Notes: generated by a model not told the origin, from the sequence alone. A stretch of DNA of 52,276 nucleotides from Gemmatimonadota bacterium (GCA_022825725.1 JAJDWE010000024.1:1-52276); one strand, 5' to 3'; counted from the first letter of the stretch, positions 22,344 to 31,380 are shown. Translations and numbers: made by a program.

Positions 22344-23207
22344 CTATGCGGCGAAGGGATAGGTGAAGAAGAACAGGTGCGTCAGGTTGAGGAGGAAGTG
22401 CACGAGCATGCCGGCTTCCACGCGTCCCGTGACGTGATAGGCGGCGCCGTAGCCGATGCCGGCGAGCGTGGAGAGAAAGACATACGTCACCCCGCCCGCG
22501 ATGTGCGCAACGCCGAACGCGACGGAGGCGGCGAGTAGCGCCACGAGCGCCGGAGCCGGCACCCTCCCCCGCAGGAATCTCTCCGCGTGCCGCTGTATGA
22601 CGCCGCGGAAGACTGTCTCCTCGAACACACAGGTGATGAGCAGGTTGGACGGGATCCAGACGCCAAGGATCGCCGGCCATTTCGGGTCCCAGGCGTTGTA
22701 CCCCACGACCACCGTCATCGCGAGCGTCGCGACCGTCGCCAGAACGGCGATCGACGCGGTGGCGACGAGCGCGCGTCGCCAGGGTGGGTTCCGTTGCGGC
22801 TGGACAAACACCCAGTAGAGCAGGACGCCCGCGAAGAGCGCGTCGTAGTTCCAGTAGAGCGTGAAGTCGGCCGAGGAGGCCGACACGAATACGCGGTCCA
22901 GCACGAGAACGTTGTGGATCCACGGCACCTGGTTCATGCCCAGCGCCAGGGTGAGGATCACGACGACGCCCCACGCCAGGGTCCGGAGCGCCGTGGGGGG
23001 GTCAGCCCGAACGGCGGCCAGACAGGCGGCGGCGAAGAGCGCGAGCACGGCGACCCCCGCCCACTCGACGATGCCGACGACCACCGCGGCCGCGAGAGAG
23101 AGGGCCATGCAGGCGGGCCCGATGAGCCGGGGCCCTCTCGACATGGCGGACCCGAACGCCACCCAGAGGAACAGGTACGGGAGGGCGTGCGTGAGGTCGA
23201 GCGCCAT
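22344..23207 (-). CDS. CPBP-family intramembrane metalloprotease (CAAX/Abi)
   Basis: A 287-residue inner-membrane protein with about eight helices. The catalytic motifs of the CPBP family are present: EETVFRGVIQRHAERF, FGVAHIAGG and a third block with MLVHFLLNL. Such proteins cleave membrane substrates or prenylated peptides; bacterial members also act in bacteriocin immunity. It begins 8 bases after the SDR gene, so both are likely cotranscribed. Confidence 0.9.
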   Translation of the reverse strand: MALDLTHALPYLFLWVAFGSAMSRGPRLIGPACMALSLAAAVVVGIVEWAGVAVLALFAAACLAAVRADPPTALRTLAWGVVVILTLALGMNQVPWIHNVLVLDRVFVSASSADFTLYWNYDALFAGVLLYWVFVQPQRNPPWRRALVATASIAVLATVATLAMTVVVGYNAWDPKWPAILGVWIPSNLLITCVFEETVFRGVIQRHAERFLRGRVPAPALVALLAASVAFGVAHIAGGVTYVFLSTLAGIGYGAAYHVTGRVEAGMLVHFLLNLTHLFFFTYPFAA

Positions 23208-23215
23208 GGTCGGGG

Positions 23216-24004
23216 TCAGCCGGAGGGCGGCGTGTATCTCCCGTCGATCGCGGTCCAGCCGCCGTCGGCGAACAGGACCGTGCCGGTGACGTATCTGGCG
23301 GCGTCCGAGGCGAGGAAGACCGTCGGGCCGGCCATCTCCGCGGCGCTGCCCCAGCGGTTGAGGATGTTGCGCGCGGCGTAGGCGCCGTACCAGCCCGGGT
23401 TGTCCTTGATCGGGGCCGTGAGCGGCGTGTCGATGACGCCCGGCGCGACCGCGTTCACCCGCACCCCGCTGGGCCCGAGTTCGGCCGCGGCGGTGCGTAC
23501 CATCTGCACGATCCCCGCCTTGGTGGCGGCGTACATGCTCTGCCCGGGCTCGACCACGACCGACCGGATCGAACTGAAGAGGATGATGGAACCCGATCCC
23601 TGCGCGGTCATGAGCCGCCCCGCAGCCTGGATGACGTGCGCGCCGCCCTTGAGGTTGAGGCCCAGCACGCGGTCGATCTCCTCGTCGGTGTAGTCGAGGA
23701 GCGGCTTGCGCACGTTCACTCCGGGGGTGCAGGCCACGACGTCGATGGACCCGCGGGCCACCGTGATGGCCTCGAAGGCGCGGGTGACGGCGGGGCCGTC
23801 CAGGATGTCCAGCCGGACGGAGTCGGCCTCGCCCCCCGACTCCCGGATGGCCGCCGCCGTGCCGGCCGCGGCGTCCTCATCGATATCGAGGCAGGACACG
23901 TACGCTCCCGCCTCCGCGCACCCGATCGCGACTGCTTCGCCGATGCCGGAACCGCCTCCGACGATCGCAGCGGTGCGTCCCTTCAGGCTGAACATCGTGG
24001 TCAT
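23216..24004 (-). CDS. SDR-family oxidoreductase
   Basis: A 262-residue classical SDR: cofactor motif VGGGSGIGEA, acidic DIDED after strand two (favouring NAD), NVRKPLLDYTDEE, active-site SS-x-R then YAATK, and GVIDTPLTAPI. It resembles 3-oxoacyl-ACP-reductase/glucose-dehydrogenase-like enzymes, but the substrate cannot be named. ATG 24004 or 23995 starts the Rossmann strand; the longer frame to 24049 is unlikely. It shares an operon with the CPBP gene and is divergent from the M20 peptidase. Confidence 0.9.
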   Translation of the reverse strand: MTTMFSLKGRTAAIVGGGSGIGEAVAIGCAEAGAYVSCLDIDEDAAAGTAAAIRESGGEADSVRLDILDGPAVTRAFEAITVARGSIDVVACTPGVNVRKPLLDYTDEEIDRVLGLNLKGGAHVIQAAGRLMTAQGSGSIILFSSIRSVVVEPGQSMYAATKAGIVQMVRTAAAELGPSGVRVNAVAPGVIDTPLTAPIKDNPGWYGAYAARNILNRWGSAAEMAGPTVFLASDAARYVTGTVLFADGGWTAIDGRYTPPSG

Positions 24005-24108
24005 GGGGATTCTCTGGCAGGGTTTCGTGTGGTATGGGGCGCGACACAATGTAGGGACCGCACCCGCCGGGCAACCGGCCCGCGCGTCCCCCCGGCCCGG
24101 AGATCCGG

Positions 24109-25407
24109 ATGCACCACGCAGACCCGCCGACCGACCTTCGCCGGGAGGACCGCGTCCTCGCCGAGGTGGAGGCCGCGCGCGACGAGATCGTGGCCTTCAC
24201 GGTGGAGATGATCCGGATCCCCACGGTGAACCCGCCCGGGGAGTCTTACGGGGAGTGCGCCGACCTGATCGGCCGGCGGCTGGAGAGGACGGGGCTGGCG
24301 GTCGAATACGTGGAGGCGGAGGGGCGTCCCGAGCATACCGCCGAATATCCGCGCGTGAATGTGGTGGGACGGGGGGCGGCGCTTCCGGGACGTCCGCGGC
24401 TCCACCTGAACGGCCACTTCGACGTGGTCCCCCCGGGGGATGAGTGGACGGTCGACCCGTTCGCGGGCGCGGTGCGCGACGGGCGCATCGTCGGGAGGGG
24501 CGCGTCGGACATGAAGTCCGGGATCGCCGCCGCGGTCTTCGCGGTCGAGGCGCTGCGGCGGGCCGGCGTCGAACTCGCCGGAGCCGTGGACATCAGCGCG
24601 ACGGTTGATGAGGAGAGCGGTGGCTTTGCGGGGGTCGCCCACCTGTGCGAGGCCGGGATCATCTCGAGCGACGACACCCGGTACGCCATCATCCCCGAGC
24701 CGTTCGGACCCGCCCGCGTGTGCCTGGGGCACCGGGGCGTCTACTGGTTCGACGTCATCGCGCACGGCCACGCGGCGCACGGCAGCATGAGCCACCTCGG
24801 CCGCAGCGCGATCGACGACATGGGCTCCCTCCTGGAGGCCTTCCGCACGCGGCTCGCGCCCGAACTCGCGACGCGGCTTTCTGCGCTGCCCGTGGTGCCG
24901 GAACCCTCCCGGCGTCCCTCGCTGAACGTCAACGCGGTCACCGGCGGCCAGGCCGGCGGGGGGGCGACCCAGTCGCCCTGCGTGGCCGACCGCTGCACGG
25001 CGACCTTCGACCGCCGGTTCATCCCCGAGGAGTCCTTCGACGAGGTCCGCGCCGAGATCGCGCGCCTCGTCGCGGCGGTGGAGGGCGACGACCCGGAACG
25101 CCGGTTCACGATCGAGGAGCGCATGGTCGTGCACCCGACCTCCGCGCCGCCCGGCTCGCCGCTCGTGGCCGCGCTGTCCCGCGCGGTGGAAACGGTCGTC
25201 GGCCACCCCGCGGAACTCGTGGCGAGCCCCGGCACCTACGACCAGAAGCACTTCGCCCGCATCGCCGGCATCGAGCACTGCGTCGCCTACGGCCCCGGAC
25301 CCCTCGAGGAGGCGCACCAGCCGGACGAATCGTGCGCGGTCGACGACCTCGTGGCGTGCACGCAGGTGCTCGCGCTCGCGGCGCTCGAACTGGTGGGCCC
25401 GGCGTAG
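24109..25407 (+). CDS. M20-family metallopeptidase/deacylase (ArgE/DapE type)
   Basis: A 432-residue zinc enzyme with motifs in order: HLNGHFDVVPPG, GRGASDMKSG, TVDEESGG, and a C-terminal DQKHFARI for the last His ligand, with a dimerisation domain in the middle (around HAAHGSMSHLG). Family members remove acyl groups from amino acids or cut dipeptides; ArgE/DapE assignment is by general resemblance. It is monocistronic, and its stop is one base from the remains of a vapC gene on the other strand. Confidence 0.92.
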   Translation: MHHADPPTDLRREDRVLAEVEAARDEIVAFTVEMIRIPTVNPPGESYGECADLIGRRLERTGLAVEYVEAEGRPEHTAEYPRVNVVGRGAALPGRPRLHLNGHFDVVPPGDEWTVDPFAGAVRDGRIVGRGASDMKSGIAAAVFAVEALRRAGVELAGAVDISATVDEESGGFAGVAHLCEAGIISSDDTRYAIIPEPFGPARVCLGHRGVYWFDVIAHGHAAHGSMSHLGRSAIDDMGSLLEAFRTRLAPELATRLSALPVVPEPSRRPSLNVNAVTGGQAGGGATQSPCVADRCTATFDRRFIPEESFDEVRAEIARLVAAVEGDDPERRFTIEERMVVHPTSAPPGSPLVAALSRAVETVVGHPAELVASPGTYDQKHFARIAGIEHCVAYGPGPLEEAHQPDESCAVDDLVACTQVLALAALELVGPA

Positions 25408-25408
25408 C

Positions 25409-25471
25409 CTACGCTTCGGTCACGTCCGCCGCCGGGATCCACGCGCTGGCGTCAACGACCAGCGTCGTCAC
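25409..25471 (-). pseudogene. truncated vapC (PIN toxin) remnant
   Basis: A GTG codon overlaps the stop of the RHH antitoxin gene (GTGA). It opens MTTLVVDASAWIPAADVTE, the start of a VapC PIN domain with its first catalytic Asp in VVDAS, and hits a stop after 20 residues. All later acidic residues are absent; the M20 gene begins its end right there. The toxin has therefore been deleted from this locus. Confidence 0.65.
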
Positions 25472-25734
25472 CCGGACTCCAGCCGGTTCCGGTAGGAGGC
25501 CAGCTCTTCCCTCGCCGAACGGCCCGCCGGCGCACGGCTGAGCGCTTCGTCGGCCGCATCGAGCCAGGAGCGCAGCCAGGCTTCGGGGGCCTCACGGACT
25601 TCCGTACCTTCGTCCTCGCTCAGCCAGCGCCGATAGAGTTGCGTCGTGACTTCGCGGATGGTGAGGCCCCGCAGGGCCGCCTCCGACTTGACCTGCCGGT
25701 ACAGGTCATCCGGGATATCGATGGTCGCCTTCAT
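25468..25734 (-). CDS. ribbon-helix-helix antitoxin (VapB-like)
   Basis: An 88-residue protein with N-terminal RHH: MKATIDIPDDLYRQVKSEAA then LRGLTIREVTTQLYRRWLSE. The C-terminal half, rich in charged and Trp/Leu residues (EAWLRSWLDAADEAL), would bind a PIN toxin. The toxin gene starting inside its stop codon survives only as 20 codons, so this is an antitoxin without its partner, perhaps still a repressor. Confidence 0.85.
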   Translation of the reverse strand: MKATIDIPDDLYRQVKSEAALRGLTIREVTTQLYRRWLSEDEGTEVREAPEAWLRSWLDAADEALSRAPAGRSAREELASYRNRLESG

Positions 25735-25795
25735 GGCACCATGATAGCTGCATTACCGTCCTCCCGTATTCCCGTCAACGTGCCTGTCGCGATGG

Positions 25796-25971
25796 TAGCA
25801 GTCCGTGGCAAAACCCTGCGTCAGCGCCGAGAGTGGTGAGGCGTTCGCGTGACAAGGCGCGACGAGAGAGCATAGCCGTTGCTATGTGACCGAGGAGCAA
25901 CGCAGAGCGAAGCGATTCAGGCGAAATGCATCGCCGCTCGAACGCAGCAGGGCTTTTGCCACGGACTGCTA
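25796..25971. mobile_element. MITE-like element with ~25-bp terminal inverted repeats
   Basis: The ends are inverted copies: TAGCAGTCCGTGGCAAAA at 25796-25813, continuing CCCTGCG, against the complement of 25943-25971 with one inserted base and a short extension. The 176-bp interior codes for nothing but holds a CATAGC/GCTATG hairpin with loop CGTT and purine-rich arms. Long terminal repeats without a transposase suit a miniature non-autonomous transposon. No target duplication is evident. Its right end provides the TAG stop codon of the DUF3667 gene. Confidence 0.65.
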
Positions 25972-26961
25972 GCCGGTCACGAACACCGAGATCACGAACG
26001 CGGGCAGCAATACCAGCGAGTAGAGCATGTACACGCCGACCGACTTCGCCACAGACAGTACCCACCCGTTCTCGTAGTAGCGCCGGAGGGCGATGACGAA
26101 GTAGGGGTACGGAATCAGCAGGCAGCCCGCACGGATCAATCCGCCCAGACCCTCGTCGGGGAGCAGAAGCACGATCGCGTAGACGAGAAACGTGAAGGTC
26201 TGAATGTGGATGGCGAAGACCAGGTGCTCCACGTAGAAGCGCTTCTTTCGAAGATGGAAGATCGCGAGCACCGCACCGAGGACCGGCAGGACGAAGAACA
26301 TCGCAATCGGCATGTTCGCGAGGAGGCGCTGGCGGATGACCGAGGGATCGTGAAGGATGTCGATCACCCCCAACGCGAAGAGCCGCCCGATCCAGTTCCA
26401 CTCCTCGAACTCCTCAGCAGCCCCCGAAAGGACGATTCGTCTCCCGATCTCGCCTTCCGGCCGACGGAGAATGTCGTCGGCCTTCCTCTGCTGCTCCGGC
26501 GGCAGTGCCGCCATGAAGGCCGCGAGGCGCTCTTCCGTCGGGGGCTGGGCTACGGAGTCGGAGGGCTGGGCCACAGCATCTTCCGCGTCTTCCTCGGTCA
26601 TACCCATCGCGCCCACGTTGCCGAAGTCTCCCGCCAGCGACAGCAGGAGGAAGAAGACGAAGCTGGCGAAGATGTAGAGTCTGACGGGAGACACGAAGCT
26701 GACCCGGCGATTGCGGGAGAACTCCTGGGTGAGGCTTCCGGGCTTGAAGAAGAGAAGTCTCAGCGTACGAAAGAGCCTGGAATCCAGTTCGAACATCTCG
26801 CGCAGAAACTCCAGGACGACGGAGCCGAGCGAACGGGCGTAGTGCCGGTCGCTCTGCCCGCACTGAGGGCAGAAGCTCTCCATCGGCGCGTACCCGCAGT
26901 TCGGACAGGCCCGCCCCCCGCCGGTCGCCCTGCTGTCGCGGCCGACCTCCGACGTTGTCAT
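25969..26961 (-). CDS. DUF3667 zinc-ribbon membrane protein
   Basis: The 330-residue protein starts with a zinc ribbon (CPNCGYAPMESFCPQCGQ), then the DUF3667 core SLGSVVLEFLREMFELDSRL and FFKPGSLTQEFSRNRRVSFV, followed by about five membrane helices. ATG 26961 overlaps the stop of the RdhA-like gene (ATGA), so they are cotranscribed. The stop codon is the last three bases of the MITE-like element; the native C-terminus may have been trimmed. Function of DUF3667 is unknown. Confidence 0.88.
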   Translation of the reverse strand: MTTSEVGRDSRATGGGRACPNCGYAPMESFCPQCGQSDRHYARSLGSVVLEFLREMFELDSRLFRTLRLLFFKPGSLTQEFSRNRRVSFVSPVRLYIFASFVFFLLLSLAGDFGNVGAMGMTEEDAEDAVAQPSDSVAQPPTEERLAAFMAALPPEQQRKADDILRRPEGEIGRRIVLSGAAEEFEEWNWIGRLFALGVIDILHDPSVIRQRLLANMPIAMFFVLPVLGAVLAIFHLRKKRFYVEHLVFAIHIQTFTFLVYAIVLLLPDEGLGGLIRAGCLLIPYPYFVIALRRYYENGWVLSVAKSVGVYMLYSLVLLPAFVISVFVTG

Positions 26962-28103
26962 GCGGTGTTCCACCAGAGGGATGGTTTCAGGCGCTCACCG
27001 CGTCCACCAATGCGGTCCAGCCGGAGGGCGAGTCGCCGGAGCGGCGTGCCGGCCATCCAGCGCCACACCCGGCTCCATCGGCGGCGGTAGTCGCGGTTGT
27101 AGGGGCAGACGCGCACGCAGATCGAGCAGTCGGTGTTCTGGTTGGCCCAGAAGCGGAAGCACTTCTCGGCGTCCGTCGTCCACTTCCGGATGCCCTGGAT
27201 GTTCGACCGGTTGTGGACCTGGGTGGACGGTTCGCCGTCGGCGATGGCCCCCGCGGGGCAGCCCTTCGTGCACGCGCGGCAGAGGTCGCACGTTTCCTTC
27301 ACGCCGAATCTTGCGGGCTTGTCGTGGGCGAGCGGCATGTCGGTGAAGACCTTGCCGATCCGGACCCGGGGACCGTACTCGCGGGTGATGAGGAGGCCGT
27401 GGCGCCCGTACTCGCCGAGTCCGGCCTTGATGGCGAGCGGGATGGCCAGCGCCGAGTCGTTCATGCTCGCCACGGCCTGGTAGCCGAGATTCGTGATGTA
27501 CTGGGCGATGGCGAGCAGCACGATCGTATCGCGGGAGTAGGTGGCGCCCGTCGCCGTGCCGCTCAGCGCGGAGGGCGCCGTGCTCAGGAGTTCCCGGTCC
27601 ATGGATTGCGCGATCACGATCACGTTTCCGAGGTCGGTGGAGATCTCCTGCGGCTTCTCGTGCTCGTTCTCGCGGCTGTAGGCGTGCGTGTAGAGCCACC
27701 GCTCGTCGTTGGCGGTGATCCCCACCAGGTCGGCGCCCAGGGTCTTCGAGGCGTGCTTGATCTCGCGCGCCATCTCCTCGGGAGACGACACCGGCAGCGT
27801 GCTGTCCGGGCCCTCGCGAACGGTCGTGTACGGATCCAGGAAACCCTCGCGGCGGTCCTCGCCGTCGCGCAGTTCGGCGAAGACGTCCGTCACGTGCCAG
27901 GACGCGTTGCGCAGCGCGTAGTCGCGCTGGGTGAAGCCGTCGACGGAACGCCAGGTCAGCTTCGGCGTGCGGTACGTCTCATAGAACATGTCCGAGCGGT
28001 GCGTGCGCACCTCCGGGTCCCAGAACGAGCGGCAGAAGATGTCGTCCCGCTGTGAGAAGCGCCGAAAGTCCTCCCGGACGTCGAAGCCGGCTTCCCTGTC
28101 CAT
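26958..28103 (-). CDS. reductive-dehalogenase-like 2x[4Fe-4S] protein
   Basis: A 381-residue protein with a corrinoid-reductase core. GLGEYGRHGLLITREYGPRV (229-248) matches the conserved block of reductive dehalogenases. Cluster 1 is CDLCRACTKGCP (Cys272, 275, 278, 282). Cluster 2 uses Cys315, 326, 329 and 333 (C-x10-C-x2-C-x3-CP), the RdhA rather than QueG spacing. No Tat signal, so it should be cytoplasmic, unlike respiratory RdhA, and it lacks the reductase extension of catabolic NpRdhA. The gene abuts tpa with no gap and overlaps DUF3667. A dehalogenating, corrinoid-linked or other reductive function is possible; epoxyqueuosine reductase is the alternative. Confidence 0.75.
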   Translation of the reverse strand: MDREAGFDVREDFRRFSQRDDIFCRSFWDPEVRTHRSDMFYETYRTPKLTWRSVDGFTQRDYALRNASWHVTDVFAELRDGEDRREGFLDPYTTVREGPDSTLPVSSPEEMAREIKHASKTLGADLVGITANDERWLYTHAYSRENEHEKPQEISTDLGNVIVIAQSMDRELLSTAPSALSGTATGATYSRDTIVLLAIAQYITNLGYQAVASMNDSALAIPLAIKAGLGEYGRHGLLITREYGPRVRIGKVFTDMPLAHDKPARFGVKETCDLCRACTKGCPAGAIADGEPSTQVHNRSNIQGIRKWTTDAEKCFRFWANQNTDCSICVRVCPYNRDYRRRWSRVWRWMAGTPLRRLALRLDRIGGRGERLKPSLWWNTA

Positions 28104-29498
28104 TCAGAGCTCCCGGCAACCGTGTTCGATGCCCGTCTTCACCGCCTCGACGAGCTCGTCGATGTCCGCCCGGGTCACGATGAGGGGCGGCGCGATGGTC
28201 ACGGTGTTGTTCAGGCCGGGAATGCTCCGGGTCGTCCGGCCCACGAGCACGCCCTCCTCGGCGGCCTTTCCCACGACGGCCATCATGACGTCCTCGCTCA
28301 CGGGCGCCTTCGTCGCCTTGTCCTCCACGAGCTCCACGCCGGCGAACAGGCCTTTGCCGCGAACATCGCCGACGTGGTCGTGGTCGAGCAGCTCGCGCAG
28401 CCGATCCTGCAGGTAGACCCCCATCGCGCGGCTGTTCCCGATCAGGTCCTCTTCCTCGATGATGCGCAGGTTCTCCAGCGCGGCCGCGAACCCGGAGGTA
28501 CATCCGCCGTAGGTGCTGATGTCCCTGAAGTAGTGGAACTTCTCGTCCGGATCCGCCAGGAACCTGTCGAACACCTCGCCGCGCACCGCCGCCGCGGAGA
28601 TCGGCGCGTAGGAGCTGGCCATGCCCTTGGCCATCGTCACGATGTCCGGGACGAAATCGTAGTGCTCGAACCCGAACATCGTCCCCGTGCGCCCGAAGCC
28701 GCACACGACTTCGTCGAGGATCAGGATGACGCCATAGTTGTCGCAGATTTCGCGGATGATTGGAAAATATTCATCCACCGGAGGAATGACTCCCCCGCCC
28801 GCGGTGATCGGCTCGAGGATCACGGCCCCCACCGTCTCGGGCCCCTCCTCCTCGATCGCGTCCCCGAGGGCGCGCGCACATTCGATGTCGCAGTCCGGAT
28901 AGGTCTTTCCGAAGGGACAGCGATAGCACATCGCGTGGGGGAACCCCGAAAACCCGTCCGGGAACGGCCCGTAGGCCTCCTTGCGCTCCTCCTGGCCGCT
29001 GGCGGCGAGGCAGGCGATGGTCGTGCCGTGATAGTCGCGATCCCGGTACAGGACCTTCGACTTCCGGTTCCCGTTCAGGTGGGCGATCTGGCGCACCATC
29101 TTGAAGGCCTTCTCGTTGGCCTCGGAGCCGCTGTTGGCGAAGAAGATGTGGTCCAGCCCGGGCATCCACTCGGCCAGCGCGCTCGCGTACTGGGCGGCCG
29201 GGACGGTGCCGACGACGCCCGCGTAGTACGGCAGCCGCTTCAACTGCTCGTAGACGACCCGCGCGATGCTCTCCCGCCCGTGGCCGACGTTCACGCACCA
29301 GACGCCGCCCGAGGCCCCGTCCAGGTACTCCTTTCCGTGGATGTCGCGGACGCGCGCGCCGTGGCCCTCCACGAAGACCTGCGGATCCCGGGTCTCGAGA
29401 ATCCTGTGCTGGAACAGGTGGTGCCAGAGGTGCTTCCGGTCCTTCTCGATGACGTCCTGGACGTCGTAGTCCGCCAGCAACGCCTGTGTCTCGGACAT
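28104..29498 (-). CDS. tpa: class III aminotransferase, probable taurine:pyruvate aminotransferase
   Basis: A 464-residue PLP enzyme. FFANSGSEANEKAFKMVRQ binds the cofactor phosphate, DYHGTT follows, ILDEVVCGFGRTG contains the PLP-ring Asp, and TMAKGMASSYAPISA holds the Schiff-base Lys. Size and the N-terminal VQDVIEKDRKHLWHHLFQ suit taurine/omega-amino acid aminotransferases. On its own the substrate would be open, but it lies 43 bases downstream of an Xsc gene, so taurine + pyruvate to sulfoacetaldehyde + alanine is the likely reaction. GAGGAG precedes the ATG. Confidence 0.85.
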   Translation of the reverse strand: MSETQALLADYDVQDVIEKDRKHLWHHLFQHRILETRDPQVFVEGHGARVRDIHGKEYLDGASGGVWCVNVGHGRESIARVVYEQLKRLPYYAGVVGTVPAAQYASALAEWMPGLDHIFFANSGSEANEKAFKMVRQIAHLNGNRKSKVLYRDRDYHGTTIACLAASGQEERKEAYGPFPDGFSGFPHAMCYRCPFGKTYPDCDIECARALGDAIEEEGPETVGAVILEPITAGGGVIPPVDEYFPIIREICDNYGVILILDEVVCGFGRTGTMFGFEHYDFVPDIVTMAKGMASSYAPISAAAVRGEVFDRFLADPDEKFHYFRDISTYGGCTSGFAAALENLRIIEEEDLIGNSRAMGVYLQDRLRELLDHDHVGDVRGKGLFAGVELVEDKATKAPVSEDVMMAVVGKAAEEGVLVGRTTRSIPGLNNTVTIAPPLIVTRADIDELVEAVKTGIEHGCREL

Positions 29499-29541
29499 CC
29501 GGCTCTCCTCAGCGGGCCGCGGCGGGGGCCGCCACGGCCTG

Positions 29542-31272
29542 CTAGCTCAGGCTGAGATGGGCGTATTTCTCCAGGTGACGCGTGGGCATCGCGAGCGCAT
29601 CGCGGCGGAAGGGCTCCGCGAGCACGTTCGCGCCTCCCTCGACGATGGCGTTGATGACGCACGGCTCGCCGCTCGCCACGGCGTCGCGCACGACGTCCTG
29701 GACGTCGCGGTAGTCGTCGACCGTGTAGCCCCTCGCGCCCATCGACTCCGCCACCTTCGCGAAGTCCGGATTGCTGCGCAGGTTTGTGCCCACGAAGCGG
29801 TTGCCGTAGAAGTCGATCTGGTTCTTCTTCTCGGCGCCCCATTCGTGGTTGTTGATGACGATGGCGATGACCGGGATCTCCTCCCGCACCGCCGTCATCA
29901 CCTCGCTCATCCCGCTGATTCCCCACGCGCCATCGCCCTGAATGGCGAACACGGGAGCCGTCGGGTTGCCGATCCTGGCGCCGAGCGCGGCTCCGTACGC
30001 GAAGCCGCAGTTCCCCCACGTGAGCGCCGCGAGGTGCTGCCGGGGGCCGTCGAAGCGGAGGTATCCGTTGGTGATCGAGCAGGTGTTGCCGATGTCCGTG
30101 GTCACGAGCGCGTCCCCGGGGAGCGCGCGGGTGAATTCCCACAGGAAGCGGCGGGGGTGCATGAGGGCGCTGGTGGATGAGGACCAGTTCTCGAGTTCCT
30201 CGTCCCAGGCCCGCTTCTCCCGGGCGACGTCGGCGATGCGTTCCTCGTTTCGTCCCGGATCGGGCAGCGCGTTCCTCAGTTCGTCGAGCAACTCGGCGGC
30301 GTATTCCTTCACGTCCGCGACGGAGAAGAGCGCGGGGATCTTGCTCATGCCCCACTGTCGGGCGTCCCGGTCGACCTGGATGAGCGTGGCGTCTTCGGGC
30401 CAGTAGGTCATGTCGTACTGCGGCAGCAGGCCGAAGACCCCGAGCCGGGTCCCGAGGGCGAGCACCACGTCGGCCTTGGCGATGGTGCGCATGGCCGCCT
30501 TCGACCCGCAGTAGCCGATCGGCCCGCACCCCAGTTCGTGGCTCCAGGGGAAGGTGTCGTTGTGGAGGTAGGTGTTGACCACCGGCGCGCTCAGGTGCTC
30601 GGCGAGCGCCTCGACCTCCTTAAGGGCGTCCCCCTGGCTCACGCCCCCTCCGGAGACGATGACCGGATAGCGGGCGCCTCTCAGGATCCGGACCGCCTCT
30701 TCGATGTCCCCCTTCGGAGGCCGGCCGGGACCGAGGGAGGGCGTCGCGAAGATCTCCTCCTCGATGTCGCCGTAGAAGTAGTCCCTGGGGATGTTCAGGT
30801 GCGTGGGGCCGAGTTCGAGCTTGGCGCGGTAGAAGCAGCGCCGCGCGAGTTCGCCCATGCGCTCGGGACGGTTGACGCGCACCTGGAAGACGGTCTGGGC
30901 CTCGAACATCGGCATCTGGTCGAGTTCCTGGAAGCCGCCGGTGCCGATGCCGAGCGATCCCGTTTCCGGCGTGATGGCGACCACGGGAGAGTGCGCCCAG
31001 AAGGCCGCCGCGATCGCGGAGACGAAGTTGGCCGCGCCGGGGCCGTTCTGGGCGATGCAGGCCTGGGGCCTTCCCGTGACCCTCGCGAGCCCGTCGGCGG
31101 CGTGCGCGGCCGCCTGTTCGTGCGCGACCGAAATGAAGCGGATGCCCGCATCCGGGAAGAGGTCGAGGGCGTCCATGAACGCCGAGCCCACCAGCCCGAA
31201 TACTTCCGTCACGCCCTCCGCCACCAGCGTCTCGACGAGCGCTTCGGAGGGAGTCATCGTTCTTTTCGGCAC
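29542..31272 (-). CDS. xsc: sulfoacetaldehyde acetyltransferase
   Basis: A 576-residue thiamine-diphosphate enzyme converting sulfoacetaldehyde and phosphate to acetyl phosphate and sulfite. Opening MTPSEALVETLVAEGVTEVF and GSAFMDALDLFPDAGIRF match Xsc; VAHEQAAAH carries the catalytic Glu; LNIPRDYFYGDIEEE is the Xsc-specific block; GDGAWGISGMSEVMTAV with INNHEWGAEKKNQ is the ThDP-Mg site and the Xsc fingerprint. GTG 31272 gives an N-terminus (MPKRTMTPSEA) like known Xsc; ATG 31257 is the alternative. It leads the operon xsc-tpa-rdhA-like-DUF3667. Genes for phosphotransacetylase and sulfite handling are not in the window. Confidence 0.93.
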   Translation of the reverse strand: MPKRTMTPSEALVETLVAEGVTEVFGLVGSAFMDALDLFPDAGIRFISVAHEQAAAHAADGLARVTGRPQACIAQNGPGAANFVSAIAAAFWAHSPVVAITPETGSLGIGTGGFQELDQMPMFEAQTVFQVRVNRPERMGELARRCFYRAKLELGPTHLNIPRDYFYGDIEEEIFATPSLGPGRPPKGDIEEAVRILRGARYPVIVSGGGVSQGDALKEVEALAEHLSAPVVNTYLHNDTFPWSHELGCGPIGYCGSKAAMRTIAKADVVLALGTRLGVFGLLPQYDMTYWPEDATLIQVDRDARQWGMSKIPALFSVADVKEYAAELLDELRNALPDPGRNEERIADVAREKRAWDEELENWSSSTSALMHPRRFLWEFTRALPGDALVTTDIGNTCSITNGYLRFDGPRQHLAALTWGNCGFAYGAALGARIGNPTAPVFAIQGDGAWGISGMSEVMTAVREEIPVIAIVINNHEWGAEKKNQIDFYGNRFVGTNLRSNPDFAKVAESMGARGYTVDDYRDVQDVVRDAVASGEPCVINAIVEGGANVLAEPFRRDALAMPTRHLEKYAHLSLS

Positions 31273-31380
31273 GTCCAGCCTCCAGCGGTGCGAGCGGCAC
31301 GGTTCCGGAAGGAAATCGAGGTCGCCCGTGGCCCCGGCCCGGGCGCGCATGCAACCCGGGGAACGTAGTATAGGCGCGCC

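Noticed and set aside
26958-28103. Epoxyqueuosine reductase QueG
   Set aside because: The second cysteine cluster spacing and the GLGEYGRHGLLIT block fit reductive dehalogenases better, and there is no tRNA-modification context; kept as an alternative.
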